A DNA stretch of 64,000 bases from NCBI RefSeq assembly GCF_900582625.1, contig NZ_UTIQ01000001.1, positions 682,001-746,000 of the forward strand. The letters are read 5' to 3'. A program made the position numbers and the translations under genes. The stretch comes from Pseudomonas viridiflava (lineage in GTDB: Bacteria; Pseudomonadota; Gammaproteobacteria; Pseudomonadales; Pseudomonadaceae). Positions 26,267 through 37,059 of this stretch are shown here, in pieces. The notes beneath the pieces were generated by a model. The model did not search any database and had not been told where the DNA came from. It saw nothing but the letters and a program-made list of their open reading frames with translations. Position 1 is the first letter of the stretch. The number at the start of each line of letters is the position of its first letter.

Positions 26267-27418
26267 CTACTTGATGGTCAGCGCAACCAGCTCACCGCTG
26301 TTACCGAAGGCATACAGCCAGTCGGCGACCACCAATGGCCGAGCACGCAGACCGTCGCTGTCGATGCGCGTACGCCCGACAAAACGACCGTCTACTTGGC
26401 TGACCAAGTGCAAATAGCCTTCGAAGTCACCAAAGGCAATGTAGCTGGAGAACACTTCCGGCGCCGACAACTCGCGGCGCGCCAGGGATTCGTTGCTCCA
26501 CAGCGCCGAAGCGGAACGCTCATCAACGCTTTCCACCGTGCCATTGGCCAGGCAGAGGTAAACGCTGCCGATGCTCTCGGCCAGGCCGACGTTACTCGAC
26601 GCTTCGCGCTGCCAGATGATGCGGCCATTGCTCGCATCCAGACCGGCGACGCGACCGTTGTAGGTCACTGCGTACAAGGTGTTGCCCGAGAGCAGCAAGC
26701 CGCCGTCGATATCGACCACGCGGTCCAGCTCGGATCGACCTTGTGGCACGGCAACACGCTGCTCCCACGCCGGCAAGCCGCGCTGGGTGTCGAGCGCGAT
26801 AACCTTACCGGTGGACAGGCCGGCGAAGGCCAAACGGTCGTTGACGACAGGGGCGCCGGTGCCACGCAGGGTCAGCACCGCTGGGGTGCTTTCGTAGATC
26901 CAGCGCTGAGCGCCGCTGCTGGCTTCCAGGCCAATGATGCGGTCGTCCTGGGTTTGCACCACGACCACATCACCGTTGGTGGCCGGCGGTGCCAGCACTT
27001 CGCTGGTGACCTTGGCGCGCCATTTTTCTTCGCCGGTCGCACCGTCCAGGGCAACCACTTCGCCTTTCAGGGTGCCGACCAATACCAGACCGCTACCGGC
27101 GCCAACGGCACCCGATACCGGCAGGTCGAGGTCGGTTTCCCACAGCTTGTCGCCGGAGAAACGATTAATGGCCATGACTTCGCCGTTTACGTCAGCGGCG
27201 AAGATGGTGTCGCCATCAATGGCGGGAACCAGCATGTTGAAGGTGTCGCCCTGGCCATCGCCAATCGAGCGGCTCCATTCTTTTTTCAGCTCAACTTCTT
27301 CGGTGAAGTCAGGCAGCTCGGCTGGTGGCAGTTCTTTCTTGCTAGTGCTGCTGCAACCCGTGGCAAGAACGGCCAGGGCCAGCAGTGCGGCATATTTCCA
27401 GCGCATCACTTCACGCAT
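26267..27418 (-). CDS. bamB: Outer-membrane protein assembly lipoprotein BamB
   Basis: Periplasm-facing lipoprotein of the BAM complex that helps BamA insert beta-barrel proteins. The 383-aa protein has a signal peptide with lipobox LATGC (Cys22) and a PQQ-type eight-bladed beta-propeller with repeated W-x-x-x-L/V and G-x-V-x-A-L-D patterns. The ATG at 27416-27418 overlaps the yfgM-like stop. The next ATG, at 27404-27406, would shorten it by four residues and is nearly as plausible. Confidence 0.95.
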   Translation of the reverse strand: MREVMRWKYAALLALAVLATGCSSTSKKELPPAELPDFTEEVELKKEWSRSIGDGQGDTFNMLVPAIDGDTIFAADVNGEVMAINRFSGDKLWETDLDLPVSGAVGAGSGLVLVGTLKGEVVALDGATGEEKWRAKVTSEVLAPPATNGDVVVVQTQDDRIIGLEASSGAQRWIYESTPAVLTLRGTGAPVVNDRLAFAGLSTGKVIALDTQRGLPAWEQRVAVPQGRSELDRVVDIDGGLLLSGNTLYAVTYNGRVAGLDASNGRIIWQREASSNVGLAESIGSVYLCLANGTVESVDERSASALWSNESLARRELSAPEVFSSYIAFGDFEGYLHLVSQVDGRFVGRTRIDSDGLRARPLVVADWLYAFGNSGELVALTIK

Positions 27419-28052
27419 CCCCTTTGGCCAGATCGTCGAGCTTCATTTGCAAGCCACCCACTGCCGCTTCATCGGACAGGGCTGCCTTGGCCTTTTCATA
27501 AGCGCCACGGGCATCGTCGGCACGGCCGACTTTGACCAGCAGGTCGCCTTTAAGCTCTTCGCGGCTGGCGACGAACGCTTTTTCCGCATCGCCATCAAGC
27601 AGCTTGAGACCTTCTTCAGCTTTGTTCTGAGCAGCAAGAACACGGGCCAGACGCTGACGTGCCAGTTCCTGAAGAGTGGAATCAACAGGCTTGTCGACCA
27701 CGGTTTTCAGCTCTGCTGCAGCATCGTCTAGCTTGCCGGCATCCACCGCGATTTTTGCGGCGAACAGACTGGCGTACTGGGCGTAATAGGTGCCTGCGTA
27801 ATCGTTTTTGAGCTTGTTGGACAGCTCGGCCACTTTGGCGACATCGGGCTTACCGGCTGGATCAAAGGTCGTTTCCAGCAGCTGCTGATAAAGCATCGAG
27901 GCGTTTTGCGCCTGGCTGGTCTGGTACTTGTGCCAGTAATTCCAGCCCGCCACGACTGCCAGGGCGAGCACGCCGCCGGTCAGCAGGGGTTTGCCGTTGC
28001 GGTTCCACCAGTCCTTGATGTCCGCCAGTTGTTCGTCTTCGGTACTCGACAC
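27411..28052 (-). CDS. YfgM-like membrane-anchored tetratricopeptide protein
   Basis: Inner-membrane protein with a short cytoplasmic tail, one membrane segment (LLTGGVLALAVVAGWNYW, about residues 21-38) and a periplasmic alpha-helical TPR-like domain. In E. coli the homologue YfgM binds the SecYEG translocon and PpiD. I chose the GTG at 28050-28052, giving 213 aa, because AAGGAG stands at correct spacing and the protein then begins MSSTEDEQLADIK like its relatives. The longer in-frame ATG has no ribosome site. It lies between hisS and bamB in the conserved order. Confidence 0.9.
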   Translation of the reverse strand: MSSTEDEQLADIKDWWNRNGKPLLTGGVLALAVVAGWNYWHKYQTSQAQNASMLYQQLLETTFDPAGKPDVAKVAELSNKLKNDYAGTYYAQYASLFAAKIAVDAGKLDDAAAELKTVVDKPVDSTLQELARQRLARVLAAQNKAEEGLKLLDGDAEKAFVASREELKGDLLVKVGRADDARGAYEKAKAALSDEAAVGGLQMKLDDLAKGDA

Positions 28053-28121
28053 GCCAATGCTCCTTAAACCTGCTGAATGCTCAAACCTGGTGTTCACACC
28101 GGTTGTGTTTTGAACCCGCTG

Positions 28122-29411
28122 TCACGCCTGTTGCAAGCGGGTTACCAGGTGCTCGGCCAGAGCATCCCAGGCAATATTTTCTTGTTCGCCCTGACCACGG
28201 AGCGGTTTGAAACCTACCACTTGCTGAGCCAGTTCATCTTCGCCCAGCACCACGGCGAACAACGCGCCGCTCTTGTCTGCTTTCTTGAGTTGGCTTTTGA
28301 AACTACCAGCGCCGGCGTTAACAACCAGGCGCAGGCCCGGAATCTGATCACGCAGACGCTCGGCCAGTTGCAGCCCGGCCAGTTCGGCCGTGTCGCCAAA
28401 TGCACAGAAGTACACGTCCACTTGGCGCGCAATTTCTTCTGGTACTTTTTCCAGGGTTTCGAGCAGCAGAATCAGACGCTCAGTGCCCATGGCGAAACCC
28501 ACGCCGGCGGTAGGCTTGCCGCCCATTTGCTCGACCAGACCATCGTAGCGGCCACCGGCACACACGGTGCCCTGCGCGCCGAGTTTGTCGGTAACCCATT
28601 CGAATACGGTTTTGCTGTAGTAGTCGAGGCCGCGTACCAGTTTGCTATTGAGCACGTACGGAATGCCGGCGGCGTCCAAACGCGACTTCAAGCCTTCGAA
28701 GTGCAGGCGCGAGGCCTCGTCGAGGTAATCGGCTAGTTTCGGTGCATCAACCAGCAGCGCCTGGGTTTCCGGCACTTTGCTGTCGAGCACGCGCAACGGG
28801 TTGCTGTGCAGCCGACGCTTGCTGTCTTCATCGAGCTGATCGGCACGCGCCGACAGATAGTTCACCAGCGCATCACGGTAAGTGGCGCGCGCTTCGCTGG
28901 TGCCCAGGCTGTTGAGCTCAAGTTTGACTGCATCGCGTATGCCGAGAAGGCCCCACAGACGCCACGTCAGGATGATCAATTCGGCGTCGATGTCCGGGCC
29001 GTCGAGGTTGAACACTTCCACGCCGATTTGGTGAAACTGGCGATACCGTCCTTTTTGCGGCCGCTCATGGCGAAACATCGGACCGATGTACCAGAGTTTC
29101 TGCACCTGGCCACCGCCGGAAATACCGTGTTCAAGCACGGCACGAACGCAGCTGGCGGTGCCTTCCGGGCGTAGGGTCAGGGAATCGCCGTTGCGGTCGT
29201 CGAAGGTGTACATCTCTTTTTCGACGATGTCGGTTACTTCGCCGATGGAGCGTTTGAACAGCTCGGTCGCTTCGACGATGGGCATGCGGATCTGGCGATA
29301 GCCGTAGCCGTCGAGCAAACCAGCGACGCTGTTTTCGAAGTAGCGCCAGAGCGGGGTTTGCTCCGGAAGGATGTCGTTCATGCCACGAATGGCTTGCAGG
29401 GACTTACTCAC
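28122..29411 (-). CDS. hisS: Histidyl-tRNA synthetase
   Basis: Class II aminoacyl-tRNA synthetase. The 429-aa protein has motif 2 with [17 protein letters not shown], the histidine-specific signatures [15 protein letters not shown] and AGGRYDGL, motif 3 [11 protein letters not shown] and a C-terminal anticodon-binding domain. The start is GTG at 29409-29411 with AAGGA at suitable spacing. It lies between ispG and the yfgM-like gene, close enough for co-transcription. Confidence 0.97.
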   Translation of the reverse strand: MSKSLQAIRGMNDILPEQTPLWRYFENSVAGLLDGYGYRQIRMPIVEATELFKRSIGEVTDIVEKEMYTFDDRNGDSLTLRPEGTASCVRAVLEHGISGGGQVQKLWYIGPMFRHERPQKGRYRQFHQIGVEVFNLDGPDIDAELIILTWRLWGLLGIRDAVKLELNSLGTSEARATYRDALVNYLSARADQLDEDSKRRLHSNPLRVLDSKVPETQALLVDAPKLADYLDEASRLHFEGLKSRLDAAGIPYVLNSKLVRGLDYYSKTVFEWVTDKLGAQGTVCAGGRYDGLVEQMGGKPTAGVGFAMGTERLILLLETLEKVPEEIARQVDVYFCAFGDTAELAGLQLAERLRDQIPGLRLVVNAGAGSFKSQLKKADKSGALFAVVLGEDELAQQVVGFKPLRGQGEQENIAWDALAEHLVTRLQQA

Positions 29412-29435
29412 ACAGAATCCTTAGAGTTCTTCTTA

Positions 29436-30548
29436 TTAGCCGCGGGCGATGAGCGCCGCGTCGGCTTCGACCTTTTCGGCCGCTTTCTGGCGAATCATCT
29501 GTTCAAGCTGATCCACCAGATTTTCGTTAGTCAGCTTTGAAGCGGGCTTGCCGTCGATGTACACCAGGTTATTCGGCGTACCGCCAGTGAGGCCGATATG
29601 GGCTTCCTTGGCCTCGCCAGGACCGTTGACGATACAGCCGATTACGGCCACGTCCAGCGGAACCAGCAAGTCTTCCAAGCGCCCTTCCAGCTCGTTCATG
29701 GTTTTCACCACGTCGAAGTTCTGGCGAGAGCAGCTTGGACACGCAATAAAGTTGATGCCACGCGAGCGCAAGCGCAGGGATTTGAGGATGTCGTAACCGA
29801 CCTTCACCTCTTCCACCGGGTCTGCCGCCAGCGAGATGCGGATGGTATCGCCAATTCCATCGGCAAGCAGCATGCCCAGGCCCACAGCCGACTTCACCGT
29901 GCCCGAACGCAAGCCGCCAGCCTCGGTGATGCCCAGGTGCAGCGGCTGCTCGATTTGCTTGGCCAACAGGCGATAGGCCGCCACCGCCATGAACACATCG
30001 GACGCTTTGACGCTGACTTTGAAGTCGGGGAAATTCAGGCGGTCGAGGTGCTCGACATGGCGCAGGGCCGATTCCACCAGCGCTTCAGGTGTCGGTTCGC
30101 CGTATTTCTTTTGCAGGTCTTTTTCCAGCGAGCCGGCGTTCACGCCGATGCGGATTGGAATGCCACGTTCGCGTGCGGCTTCGACCACGGCTTTAACGCG
30201 GTCTTCGCGACCGATATTGCCTGGGTTGATACGCAGGCAGTCAACACCTAACTCAGCCACGCGCAGGGCGATTTTGTAGTCGAAGTGGATGTCGGCCACC
30301 AGCGGCACATTGCTCTGCAATTTGATTTTGCCGAAGGCTTCGGCAGCGTCCATGTCCGGTACGGAGACGCGCACGATGTCGGCGCCGGCTTCTTCCAAAC
30401 GACGGATTTGATCGACCGTGGCGGCAACGTCGCAGGTATCGGTGTTGGTCATGCTCTGTACGGCAATCGGCGCATCGCCGCCGACCGGTACGGAACCGAC
30501 CCAGATCTTGCGCGAGACGCGACGGATGATTGGCGATTCGGCGTGCAT
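29436..30548 (-). CDS. ispG: 4-hydroxy-3-methylbut-2-enyl diphosphate synthase
   Basis: [4Fe-4S] enzyme of the MEP pathway converting MEcPP to HMBPP with flavodoxin or ferredoxin as reductant. The 370-aa protein has the TIM-barrel start ([12 protein letters not shown]) and the cluster cysteines in [10 protein letters not shown] and [10 protein letters not shown] near the C terminus. The ATG directly follows rodZ on the minus strand with a 2-base gap. It depends on Fe-S assembly by the isc genes at 34-39 kb, and dxr of the same pathway is at the start of the window. Confidence 0.96.
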   Translation of the reverse strand: MHAESPIIRRVSRKIWVGSVPVGGDAPIAVQSMTNTDTCDVAATVDQIRRLEEAGADIVRVSVPDMDAAEAFGKIKLQSNVPLVADIHFDYKIALRVAELGVDCLRINPGNIGREDRVKAVVEAARERGIPIRIGVNAGSLEKDLQKKYGEPTPEALVESALRHVEHLDRLNFPDFKVSVKASDVFMAVAAYRLLAKQIEQPLHLGITEAGGLRSGTVKSAVGLGMLLADGIGDTIRISLAADPVEEVKVGYDILKSLRLRSRGINFIACPSCSRQNFDVVKTMNELEGRLEDLLVPLDVAVIGCIVNGPGEAKEAHIGLTGGTPNNLVYIDGKPASKLTNENLVDQLEQMIRQKAAEKVEADAALIARG

Positions 30549-30550
30549 GG

Positions 30551-31582
30551 TTATTGTCCCAACTTGATACGGGCGGTTTCGCCACTGGTGAACGGCGCTA
30601 CGTCAACGGCCTGACCGTTGAAGCGCACTTGCGCGCCGCGGGCATAACCCAGGCGCAGTTCAAGCGGCGCTTTGCCGGAGACTTCGAGCTTTTCACCGGC
30701 GCGTTTCAAACCGCTGACCACAACTTTGCCGTTGCCGTCGGTGAGCTGGATCCAGCAGTTCGCGCTGAAGTCCAACGCCACCACGCCCTCACCAGCAGCG
30801 GCCACTACCGGCGCAGCGGGCGCGGCCTGAGGTGTCTGGCCAGCAGGCGCAGCCGGGGCGGCGGGCGCTTGTGTGGGCAGCGGCGTGGAAGCGGGAGCGG
30901 CCGGTGCAGGGCTCGCTACGGACGGAGCCGTTGCGCCTGGCGCGGTTGTGGCTGGGGGCGTTGTAACCGGGGCTTGAGCGACAGGTGCTTCCGGCTGCAT
31001 CGCCACTTCAGGCGACACTTCGGCCGGCACGGCTTCTTCGGCGCCTTCGGCGTCGACCACCGCCTGATCTTCCGGCTCGTCCAATGGATGAATTTCGGTT
31101 TTACCATCGGCGCCATCGACTTCAACATGGCCCAGGCTGATACCGCCTGTTTCAGTGGTGCGCCCAGCGGATTGGTCCTGCCACCAGAAGAAACCACCCG
31201 CCACCATGGCCAGCAACAGCAGCAGGCACACGATACGCAGCAAGTTTTGCGAAAGGCGCATGGGCTCTTCGATACGGCCGAGGCCATGCACGCTGCTGCC
31301 GGTGGCATCGGTGCCGGTGTATTGGTCGAACTCCTGGACGATCAGTGTTTGATCCATGCCCAGCAGTTTTGCGTAGGCACGCACATAGCCGCGCGCGAAG
31401 GTGTGGCCCGGCAGTTGATCGAACTGTCCGGCTTCCAATTGGGTAAGGCGTTGGGTGGTCAGATTGAGCTGACCGGCGACGTCGGCCAGCGACCAGTTTC
31501 GGTTTTCGCGGGCTTTACGCAGCGTCTCGCCGGGGTTACTGCGAGGGACCGCTAGAGCTTCTGGATGCACCGCTTTCATCAT
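30551..31582 (-). CDS. rodZ: RodZ-type cell-shape protein with N-terminal HTH
   Basis: Bitopic membrane protein linking MreB filaments to the elongation machinery. The 343-aa protein has an N-terminal Xre-like helix-turn-helix (about residues 17-85, [20 protein letters not shown]) and a membrane segment around 112-133 ([16 protein letters not shown]). A long Pro/Ala/Thr linker (about 165-245) and a C-terminal DUF4115 beta domain follow. Two adjacent ATGs at 31580-31582 and 31577-31579 are possible; GGAG is better spaced for the second. It overlaps the pilW stop. Confidence 0.93.
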   Translation of the reverse strand: MMKAVHPEALAVPRSNPGETLRKARENRNWSLADVAGQLNLTTQRLTQLEAGQFDQLPGHTFARGYVRAYAKLLGMDQTLIVQEFDQYTGTDATGSSVHGLGRIEEPMRLSQNLLRIVCLLLLLAMVAGGFFWWQDQSAGRTTETGGISLGHVEVDGADGKTEIHPLDEPEDQAVVDAEGAEEAVPAEVSPEVAMQPEAPVAQAPVTTPPATTAPGATAPSVASPAPAAPASTPLPTQAPAAPAAPAGQTPQAAPAAPVVAAAGEGVVALDFSANCWIQLTDGNGKVVVSGLKRAGEKLEVSGKAPLELRLGYARGAQVRFNGQAVDVAPFTSGETARIKLGQ

Positions 31583-32334
31583 TGCTCCGACATGTATTGC
31601 TTGTATTCCGGCGTACCGGGATAGAGACGTTTGAGCTGCAGGCCAAGCGTCGCCGCTTTGTCGCGGTCATCGAAAATCTTGGCCAGTCGAGCGCCAAGCA
31701 GCAGGCTTTCAGCATTTTGTTCGGTGATCTTGCTGAAGGCGTCGTAATACTTGCGCGCAGGCACGTATTCCTTGTCTTCATAGGCCAGCTTGGCCAACTC
31801 CAAATGCGGGCGCGCCTGACGTTTGTTCAGACGAATCGAGCGTTCGAAGTATTGTTTGGCCTCGGCGCGATCTTTGAGTTTCAAAGACACCAGGCCAAGG
31901 TTCTGGAACACCCGCGAGCGCTCCGGGTACATGTTGTCTTTTACCGCTTCGAGATAGCGATCTTTGGCTTCCTGATAACGGCCTTGCTCGTACAGGAATG
32001 CCCCGTAGTTATTTAGAAAGCGCGGATCCGGACGGCTGGAGATGGCTTTACGAAAATGCTCATCGGCCAGTTCCGGCTCCATTTCGGTTTGGAACAGGAT
32101 GGCGAGCGCGCCATTGGCGTCAGGATTGCTTGGGTCAAGCTCCAAGGCCTTTTTCAACGGCACCTTGGCCTGCTCGGTGTTGCCCTGATTGAGGTAGCCG
32201 ATGCCCAGTTGAATGTACGCATCACGCGCTTCGTCACGCCCTTTGTCGGTTTTCATCGGGTCGACCTGACCCGTCGAGACACAGCCAAACAGTAAGCCAG
32301 TGAACAGAAGCAGCAGCGCAGTGCGCAATGTCAT
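31579..32334 (-). CDS. pilW: Type IV pilus biogenesis/stability lipoprotein PilW (PilF)
   Basis: Outer-membrane lipoprotein acting as pilotin for the secretin PilQ. The 251-aa protein has a signal peptide with lipobox LFGC (Cys18) followed by about six TPR units starting at DAYIQLGIGYLNQGN. In P. aeruginosa the equivalent gene (called pilF) occupies the same rlmN-pilF-rodZ position. Its stop overlaps the rodZ start. Confidence 0.94.
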   Translation of the reverse strand: MTLRTALLLLFTGLLFGCVSTGQVDPMKTDKGRDEARDAYIQLGIGYLNQGNTEQAKVPLKKALELDPSNPDANGALAILFQTEMEPELADEHFRKAISSRPDPRFLNNYGAFLYEQGRYQEAKDRYLEAVKDNMYPERSRVFQNLGLVSLKLKDRAEAKQYFERSIRLNKRQARPHLELAKLAYEDKEYVPARKYYDAFSKITEQNAESLLLGARLAKIFDDRDKAATLGLQLKRLYPGTPEYKQYMSEQ

Positions 32335-32346
32335 AGGTGTCCTACC

Positions 32347-33495
32347 TTAGGTTCGGTTTGCAGCGGTACGTGGAGCGTCAGCCTCGTTGCTCAGTTGGCG
32401 CACGGCAATGTAGCGCTCGCTACGGCGGGTGCGATCCATAACCTGGCCAACCAGTTGCCCGCAAGCAGCATCAATGTCTTCGCCGCGCGTGGTGCGCACG
32501 GTGACGTTGTGCCCTGCTTTATACAGCAGGTCTTGGAAGCGGCGAATACTGTTGTTGCTGGGCCGCTCGTAACCGGAATGGGGGAAAGGGTTGAACGGGA
32601 TCAAGTTGATCTTGCAAGGAATGTCCTTGAGCAACTCGATCATCTCCTCAGCGTGTTCGGTGCGGTCGTTGACGTCTTTGAGCAAGGTGTACTCGATGGT
32701 CAATACACGCTTTTCGCCGAGGCGCGCCACGTAGCGTTTGCACGCGGCGAGGAGCATGGCCAGAGGATACTTCTTGTTGATCGGCACGAGTGTGTTGCGC
32801 AGCGCATCGTTGGGCGCGTGCAGCGACAGGGCCAGGGACACGTCGATGACTTCGCCGAGCTTGTCGATCATCGGCACCACGCCCGAGGTGGACAACGTCA
32901 CCTTGCGCTTGGAGATGCCATAGCCGAGGTCGTCCATCATCAGGTGCATGGCGGCGACCACGTTGTCGAAGTTCAACAGCGGTTCGCCCATGCCCATCAT
33001 CACCACGTTGGTGATGGCGCGATCAATTTTCGCCGGCACACTGCCGAACGATTTGTTGGCGATCCACACCTGGCCGATGATTTCGGCCGCCGTCAGATCG
33101 CTGTTGAAACCTTGTTTACCGGTGGAGCAGAAACTGCAGTCCAGCGCGCAACCGGCCTGCGAGGAAACGCAGAGGGTGCCGCGACTGCCTTGGGGAATGT
33201 ATACGGTCTCGACACAGCTGCCAGAGGCCACACGCACGACCCATTTGCGGGTTCCGTCGGTGGAGATGTCTTCACTCACCACCTCCGGCCCACGAATCTC
33301 GGCACGGGCCTCGAGCTTTTCGCGCAAGACCTTGCCGACATTGGTCATGGCGGCGAAATTATCGACGCCAAAGTGGTGAATCCACTTCATCACCTGACCG
33401 GCACGAAAACGCTTCTCCCCGATAGAGTCGAAGAATTGTTCCATCTCAGGCTGGGTCAGACCCAGGAGATTGATTTTGCCGGTAGCTTCAGTCAT
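32347..33495 (-). CDS. rlmN: Dual-specificity 23S rRNA A2503 / tRNA A37 methyltransferase RlmN
   Basis: Radical-SAM enzyme that makes 2-methyladenosine. The 382-aa protein has the cluster motif CALDCSFC (C-x3-C-x2-C), [12 protein letters not shown] for SAM binding, and conserved cysteines in SGSCVET and near the C terminus (DIDAACGQL) for the methylated-cysteine mechanism. The ATG is at 33493-33495. It precedes pilW by 12 bases and follows ndk by 25. Confidence 0.96.
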   Translation of the reverse strand: MTEATGKINLLGLTQPEMEQFFDSIGEKRFRAGQVMKWIHHFGVDNFAAMTNVGKVLREKLEARAEIRGPEVVSEDISTDGTRKWVVRVASGSCVETVYIPQGSRGTLCVSSQAGCALDCSFCSTGKQGFNSDLTAAEIIGQVWIANKSFGSVPAKIDRAITNVVMMGMGEPLLNFDNVVAAMHLMMDDLGYGISKRKVTLSTSGVVPMIDKLGEVIDVSLALSLHAPNDALRNTLVPINKKYPLAMLLAACKRYVARLGEKRVLTIEYTLLKDVNDRTEHAEEMIELLKDIPCKINLIPFNPFPHSGYERPSNNSIRRFQDLLYKAGHNVTVRTTRGEDIDAACGQLVGQVMDRTRRSERYIAVRQLSNEADAPRTAANRT

Positions 33496-33520
33496 GTCTT
33501 CACCCTCGCCCGTTCGCTGA

Positions 33521-33952
33521 TTAGCGAGTACGTGCAGTTACTTCGGTTGCAGCGAAGAAGTACGAAATTTCGCGAGCAGCAGCGGCTTCGGAGTCCGAAC
33601 CGTGAACGGCGTTGGCGTCGATCGAGTCGGCGAAGTCAGCGCGGATGGTGCCGGCGGCAGCTTCTTTAGGGTTGGTAGCGCCCATCAGTTCGCGGTTTTT
33701 GGCGATGGCGTCTTCGCCTTCCAGAACCTGAACAACAACCGGACCGGAGATCATGAAAGCAACCAGCTCGCCGAAGAAGCCACGAGCGCTGTGCTCAGCG
33801 TAGAAGCCTTCAGCTTCAGCTTTGGACAGTTGTTTCATTTTCGAAGCAACGACGCGCAGGCCGGCTTTTTCGAAACGGGTAACGATTTCGCCGATTACGT
33901 TTTTAGCAACGGCGTCGGGCTTGATGATGGAGAAAGTGCGTTGAACAGCCAT
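33521..33952 (-). CDS. ndk: Nucleoside diphosphate kinase
   Basis: Balances NTP and dNTP pools through a phosphohistidine. The 143-aa protein starts [15 protein letters not shown]. The active-site histidine is in ANAVHGSDS, the family signature, and RELMGATNP is present. The ATG at 33950-33952 lies 114 bases downstream of iscX, with a hairpin in that gap, so it is probably a separate transcription unit. Confidence 0.97.
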   Translation of the reverse strand: MAVQRTFSIIKPDAVAKNVIGEIVTRFEKAGLRVVASKMKQLSKAEAEGFYAEHSARGFFGELVAFMISGPVVVQVLEGEDAIAKNRELMGATNPKEAAAGTIRADFADSIDANAVHGSDSEAAAAREISYFFAATEVTARTR

Positions 33953-33981
33953 GTGAAGCTCCAGAAACTGAGAGTTAAGCC

Positions 33982-34012
33982 AAAAATTAAACCCGCGAAT
34001 TATACGCGGGTT
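33982..34012 (-). terminator. Hairpin after iscX whose loop contains TATAAT
   Basis: On the minus strand AACCCGCG (34005-34012) pairs with CGCGGGTT (33990-33997) and is followed by TAATTTTTGG, a plausible terminator for the isc operon. The 7-base loop region reads TATAATT, so the same bases could be the -10 box of an ndk promoter. No good -35 box is seen at 16-18 bases. Confidence 0.6.
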
Positions 34013-34066
34013 CCTGTTAAATGCGTAGGGCTGGCGCCCAGCTGTGGTGCGCCAACTGAGGCGAAA

Positions 34067-34267
34067 TCAGTCGGCTTCTTCGATCCACGCCGCCTGAATG
34101 GCCTCTAATACTTTCTCACCGCCACGTTGCGGATCGTCGTTGAACTCAGGCAATGCAGCGACCCAACGTTGCAGGTCGACGAAGTTGACGTAGCGCGGAT
34201 CCACGTCGGGCTTGCTGTCAGCCAGTTGAATGGCGATTTCCAGAACATCAGTCCACTTCAGACTCAT
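34067..34267 (-). CDS. iscX: Fe-S assembly protein IscX
   Basis: Small acidic helical protein (66 aa, MSLKWTDVLEIAIQLADSKP) that binds IscS and iron and modulates cluster assembly. It has the family features DPRYVNFVDLQRWV and the acidic C terminus IEEAD. Last gene of the isc operon, 14 bases after fdx. The longer upstream frame is not part of it. Confidence 0.94.
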   Translation of the reverse strand: MSLKWTDVLEIAIQLADSKPDVDPRYVNFVDLQRWVAALPEFNDDPQRGGEKVLEAIQAAWIEEAD

Positions 34268-34281
34268 GACACTTCCTTGAA

Positions 34282-34623
34282 TCAATGCGGCGCTTCGGCG
34301 GCGTGATTGAGCGAGTATTTCGGAATTTCGACGGTGATGTCTTCGGTACCAACAATCGCCTGACACGCCAGACGCGACTGAGCCTCAAGGCCCCAGGCAC
34401 GGTCGAGAAAGTCCTCCTCGAGCTCGTCCGCCTCTTCCAGGGAATCGAATCCTTCGCGCACGATGCAATGGCAGGTCGTGCAGGCGCAGACGCCGCCGCA
34501 GGCGCTTTCCATTTCAATATGGTGCTCGTGCGCCAAATCCAAAATGGAAGTGCCCGGTTCAGCCTCGACAACCATGCCTTCAGGGCAAAATTTCGGGTGG
34601 GGCAGAAAAATAACCTGCGGCAT
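34282..34623 (-). CDS. fdx: [2Fe-2S] ferredoxin of the ISC system
   Basis: Adrenodoxin-type ferredoxin that supplies electrons for cluster assembly. At 113 aa it has Cys42, Cys48 and Cys51 in ACGGVCACTTC, plus the fourth ligand in RLACQAIV near residue 87. An extra cysteine at 46 is present, as in E. coli Fdx. Its ATG overlaps the hscA stop by one base (TGATG). Confidence 0.96.
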   Translation of the reverse strand: MPQVIFLPHPKFCPEGMVVEAEPGTSILDLAHEHHIEMESACGGVCACTTCHCIVREGFDSLEEADELEEDFLDRAWGLEAQSRLACQAIVGTEDITVEIPKYSLNHAAEAPH

Positions 34624-36488
34624 CAGTTGTCCTCAATTTCATTCAGATTGCGCCCTGCCAGCGCGGCTTTCACCGTCGAGTCCAGACGGCGGGCAGCAAA
34701 GGCGTCGGTGACCTGCGACAGGCGCTTGGTCTGCTGCTCGATGGCATAACCATCCGAGCCTTTCATCAAATCACTCAACTCCTGCATTTGCAGGTCGATG
34801 ACCATGCGCTCTTCGGCGTCGAGCAAACGCTCGCCGTCCGCTTCCAGCGCGGCCTGAACGGCCTCAATCAAACGCTGCGCATCCACTTGCTGCTCACGCA
34901 ACACGCGGGCGACCTTGTCATCGCCGGCGTTCTGGAACGAGTCCTGAAGCATGCGGGCGATTTCGCCGTCGGTGAGCCCGTAAGACGGCTTCACCTGGAT
35001 ACTGGCTTCAACGCCGGACGCCAATTCGCGTGCGGCAACACTGAGCAGGCCATCGGCATCCACCTGAAAGGTCACGCGAATTTTCGCCGCGCCGGCCACC
35101 ATGGCGGGAATGCCGCGCAGCTCAAAGCGTGCCAGGGAGCGGCAGTCGCTGATCAGCTCGCGCTCGCCTTGCAGCACGTGAATCATCATGGCCGTCTGGC
35201 CATCTTTATAGGTGGTGAAGTCTTGCGCGCGGGCAACCGGAATCGTGGTGTTGCGCGGAATGACTTTCTCCATCAAGCCGCCCATGGTTTCCAGCCCCAG
35301 GGACAGCGGAATGACGTCTAGCAACAGCAGCTCTTCGCCATTGCGTTTGTTGCCCGCCAAGGTGTCGGCCTGAATCGCGGCGCCAATGGCCACCACTTGA
35401 TCCGGGTCGATATCGGTCAGCGGCGTGCGGCCAAACAGCTCGCCCACCACCGTACGCACACGCGGCACGCGAGTCGAGCCGCCGACCATGACCACAGCTT
35501 TGACTTCATCCACTTCGATGTTTGCGTCACGCACGGCGCGGCGGCAGGCTTTGAGGCTGCGCTGCAACATGGGCTCGATAAGGCTATCGAAATGGGCGCG
35601 CGACAGCTCACCGCTCCAGGCGCCGAAGCTGACAGACACGGAGTCGGCATTGGTGAGCGCTTCTTTGGCAGCACAGGCGGCCTGCAACAAACCGCGCTGC
35701 TCACCGGGAGCGATGTCGGTGGAAATGCCGGCCTGCTCAACAATCCAGCCAGCAATGGCATGGTCGAAATCGTCGCCGCCCAGCGCGGTATCGCCGCCGG
35801 TGGCGAGCACTTCGAACACGCCGCCAGTCAGGCGCAGAATCGAGATATCGAAGGTGCCACCACCCAGGTCATAAATGGCAACTACGCCTTCAGCGTTCTG
35901 ATCCAACCCATATGCCACGGCGGCGGCCGTCGGCTCGTTGAGCAGGCGCAGCACGTTAAGGCCGGCCAGGCGGGCGGCGTCCTTGGTGGCTTGACGCTGC
36001 GCGTCGTCGAAATAGGCGGGAACCGTAATGACTGCGCCGACAAGGTCGCCGCCCAAAGCAGCTTCGGCACGCACACGCAGCACTTTTAGGATTTCGGCAG
36101 ACACTTCCACGGGGCTTTTAGCGCCCTGCACCGTTTCGATAAATGGCATGTGCGATTCGCCGCCGACAAAGCGGTAAGGCAGCTGCTCACCGAGCTGCTT
36201 CACGTCAGCCAGGCCACGCCCCATAAGGCGTTTGACCGACAACACGGTATTGAACGGGTCACTCGCGGCGGCGGCTTTGGCAGCGCCCCCGACCTCAACG
36301 TGATCGCTGTGATAACGCACGGCGGACGGCAGGATGACCTCGCCATCGGCGTCGGCGATGGGCGCCGAAACGCCACTGCGCAACGCCGCTACCAGCGAGT
36401 TGGTGGTGCCCAGGTCGATACCAACGGCCAAACGCCGTTGATGCGGTTGCGGGCTTTGCCCGGGTTCAGCGATCTGCAGTAATGCCAT
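34623..36488 (-). CDS. hscA: Hsp70-family chaperone HscA
   Basis: Specialised chaperone that releases the cluster from IscU. The 621-aa protein has an N-terminal ATPase domain ([40 protein letters not shown]) and a substrate-binding domain from about residue 385. It is shorter than DnaK and lacks its acidic C-terminal tail, typical of HscA. Placed between hscB and fdx. Confidence 0.97.
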   Translation of the reverse strand: MALLQIAEPGQSPQPHQRRLAVGIDLGTTNSLVAALRSGVSAPIADADGEVILPSAVRYHSDHVEVGGAAKAAAASDPFNTVLSVKRLMGRGLADVKQLGEQLPYRFVGGESHMPFIETVQGAKSPVEVSAEILKVLRVRAEAALGGDLVGAVITVPAYFDDAQRQATKDAARLAGLNVLRLLNEPTAAAVAYGLDQNAEGVVAIYDLGGGTFDISILRLTGGVFEVLATGGDTALGGDDFDHAIAGWIVEQAGISTDIAPGEQRGLLQAACAAKEALTNADSVSVSFGAWSGELSRAHFDSLIEPMLQRSLKACRRAVRDANIEVDEVKAVVMVGGSTRVPRVRTVVGELFGRTPLTDIDPDQVVAIGAAIQADTLAGNKRNGEELLLLDVIPLSLGLETMGGLMEKVIPRNTTIPVARAQDFTTYKDGQTAMMIHVLQGERELISDCRSLARFELRGIPAMVAGAAKIRVTFQVDADGLLSVAARELASGVEASIQVKPSYGLTDGEIARMLQDSFQNAGDDKVARVLREQQVDAQRLIEAVQAALEADGERLLDAEERMVIDLQMQELSDLMKGSDGYAIEQQTKRLSQVTDAFAARRLDSTVKAALAGRNLNEIEDN

Positions 36489-36529
36489 GCTTGTCTGCGC
36501 ATCAGGCGCGCCGCCTGGGCGGCGCGGAA

Positions 36530-37051
36530 TTAATCGTCGAGGCGCTCTTCCAACTGGCGCACTTCGTAGCTGAGCTTGTCGAGGAACTGCATGCGGCGAA
36601 CCAGGCGCTCGGCCTCGTCTATGCGCGCAGTCTCATCCCAACAGGCGGCAAAACGGTCGTTGAGCTCATCCTGAGCAGCCTTCAAGCGACGTTTGAATGT
36701 GGCGACACCGGCCAGGTCGGCGCTGTCTTGCAGGTCTTCAAGTTCCTCGCGCCATTGCATTTGCTGCATGAGGAACTCGGGATCCTGCACGGTGACTTCC
36801 AGCGGCAGCTCGTGGCCACGCAACGCCAGCAGATAACGCGCCCGTTTTGGCGCGTTTTTCAGCGTCTGGTAGGCGTCGTTTAGGCTCGCCGAATGCTCCA
36901 GCGCCAACCGCTGCTCACGCTCAGAGGCGTCGGCGAAGCGGTCGGGGTGCACGCTACGCGCCAGCTCGCGATACCGCGTAGCCAGCTGCTCAAGATCCAG
37001 ACGGAAGCTGGGTTGCAGGTCAAACAATGCAAAGTGACAAGGGGTGCCCAC
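36530..37051 (-). CDS. hscB: J-domain co-chaperone HscB
   Basis: Brings IscU to HscA and stimulates its ATPase. I chose the GTG at 37049-37051 (173 aa, starting [16 protein letters not shown]) with GAGG at correct spacing; the ATG-initiated longer frame would run into iscA. The J domain includes the HPD motif in [12 protein letters not shown], and a C-terminal helical domain binds IscU. Confidence 0.94.
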   Translation of the reverse strand: MGTPCHFALFDLQPSFRLDLEQLATRYRELARSVHPDRFADASEREQRLALEHSASLNDAYQTLKNAPKRARYLLALRGHELPLEVTVQDPEFLMQQMQWREELEDLQDSADLAGVATFKRRLKAAQDELNDRFAACWDETARIDEAERLVRRMQFLDKLSYEVRQLEERLDD

Positions 37052-37059
37052 AGCCGGCC

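Noticed and set aside
32395..33669. 424-codon open frame on the plus strand opposite rlmN
   Set aside because: Antisense shadow crossing from rlmN into ndk; composition typical of such shadows.
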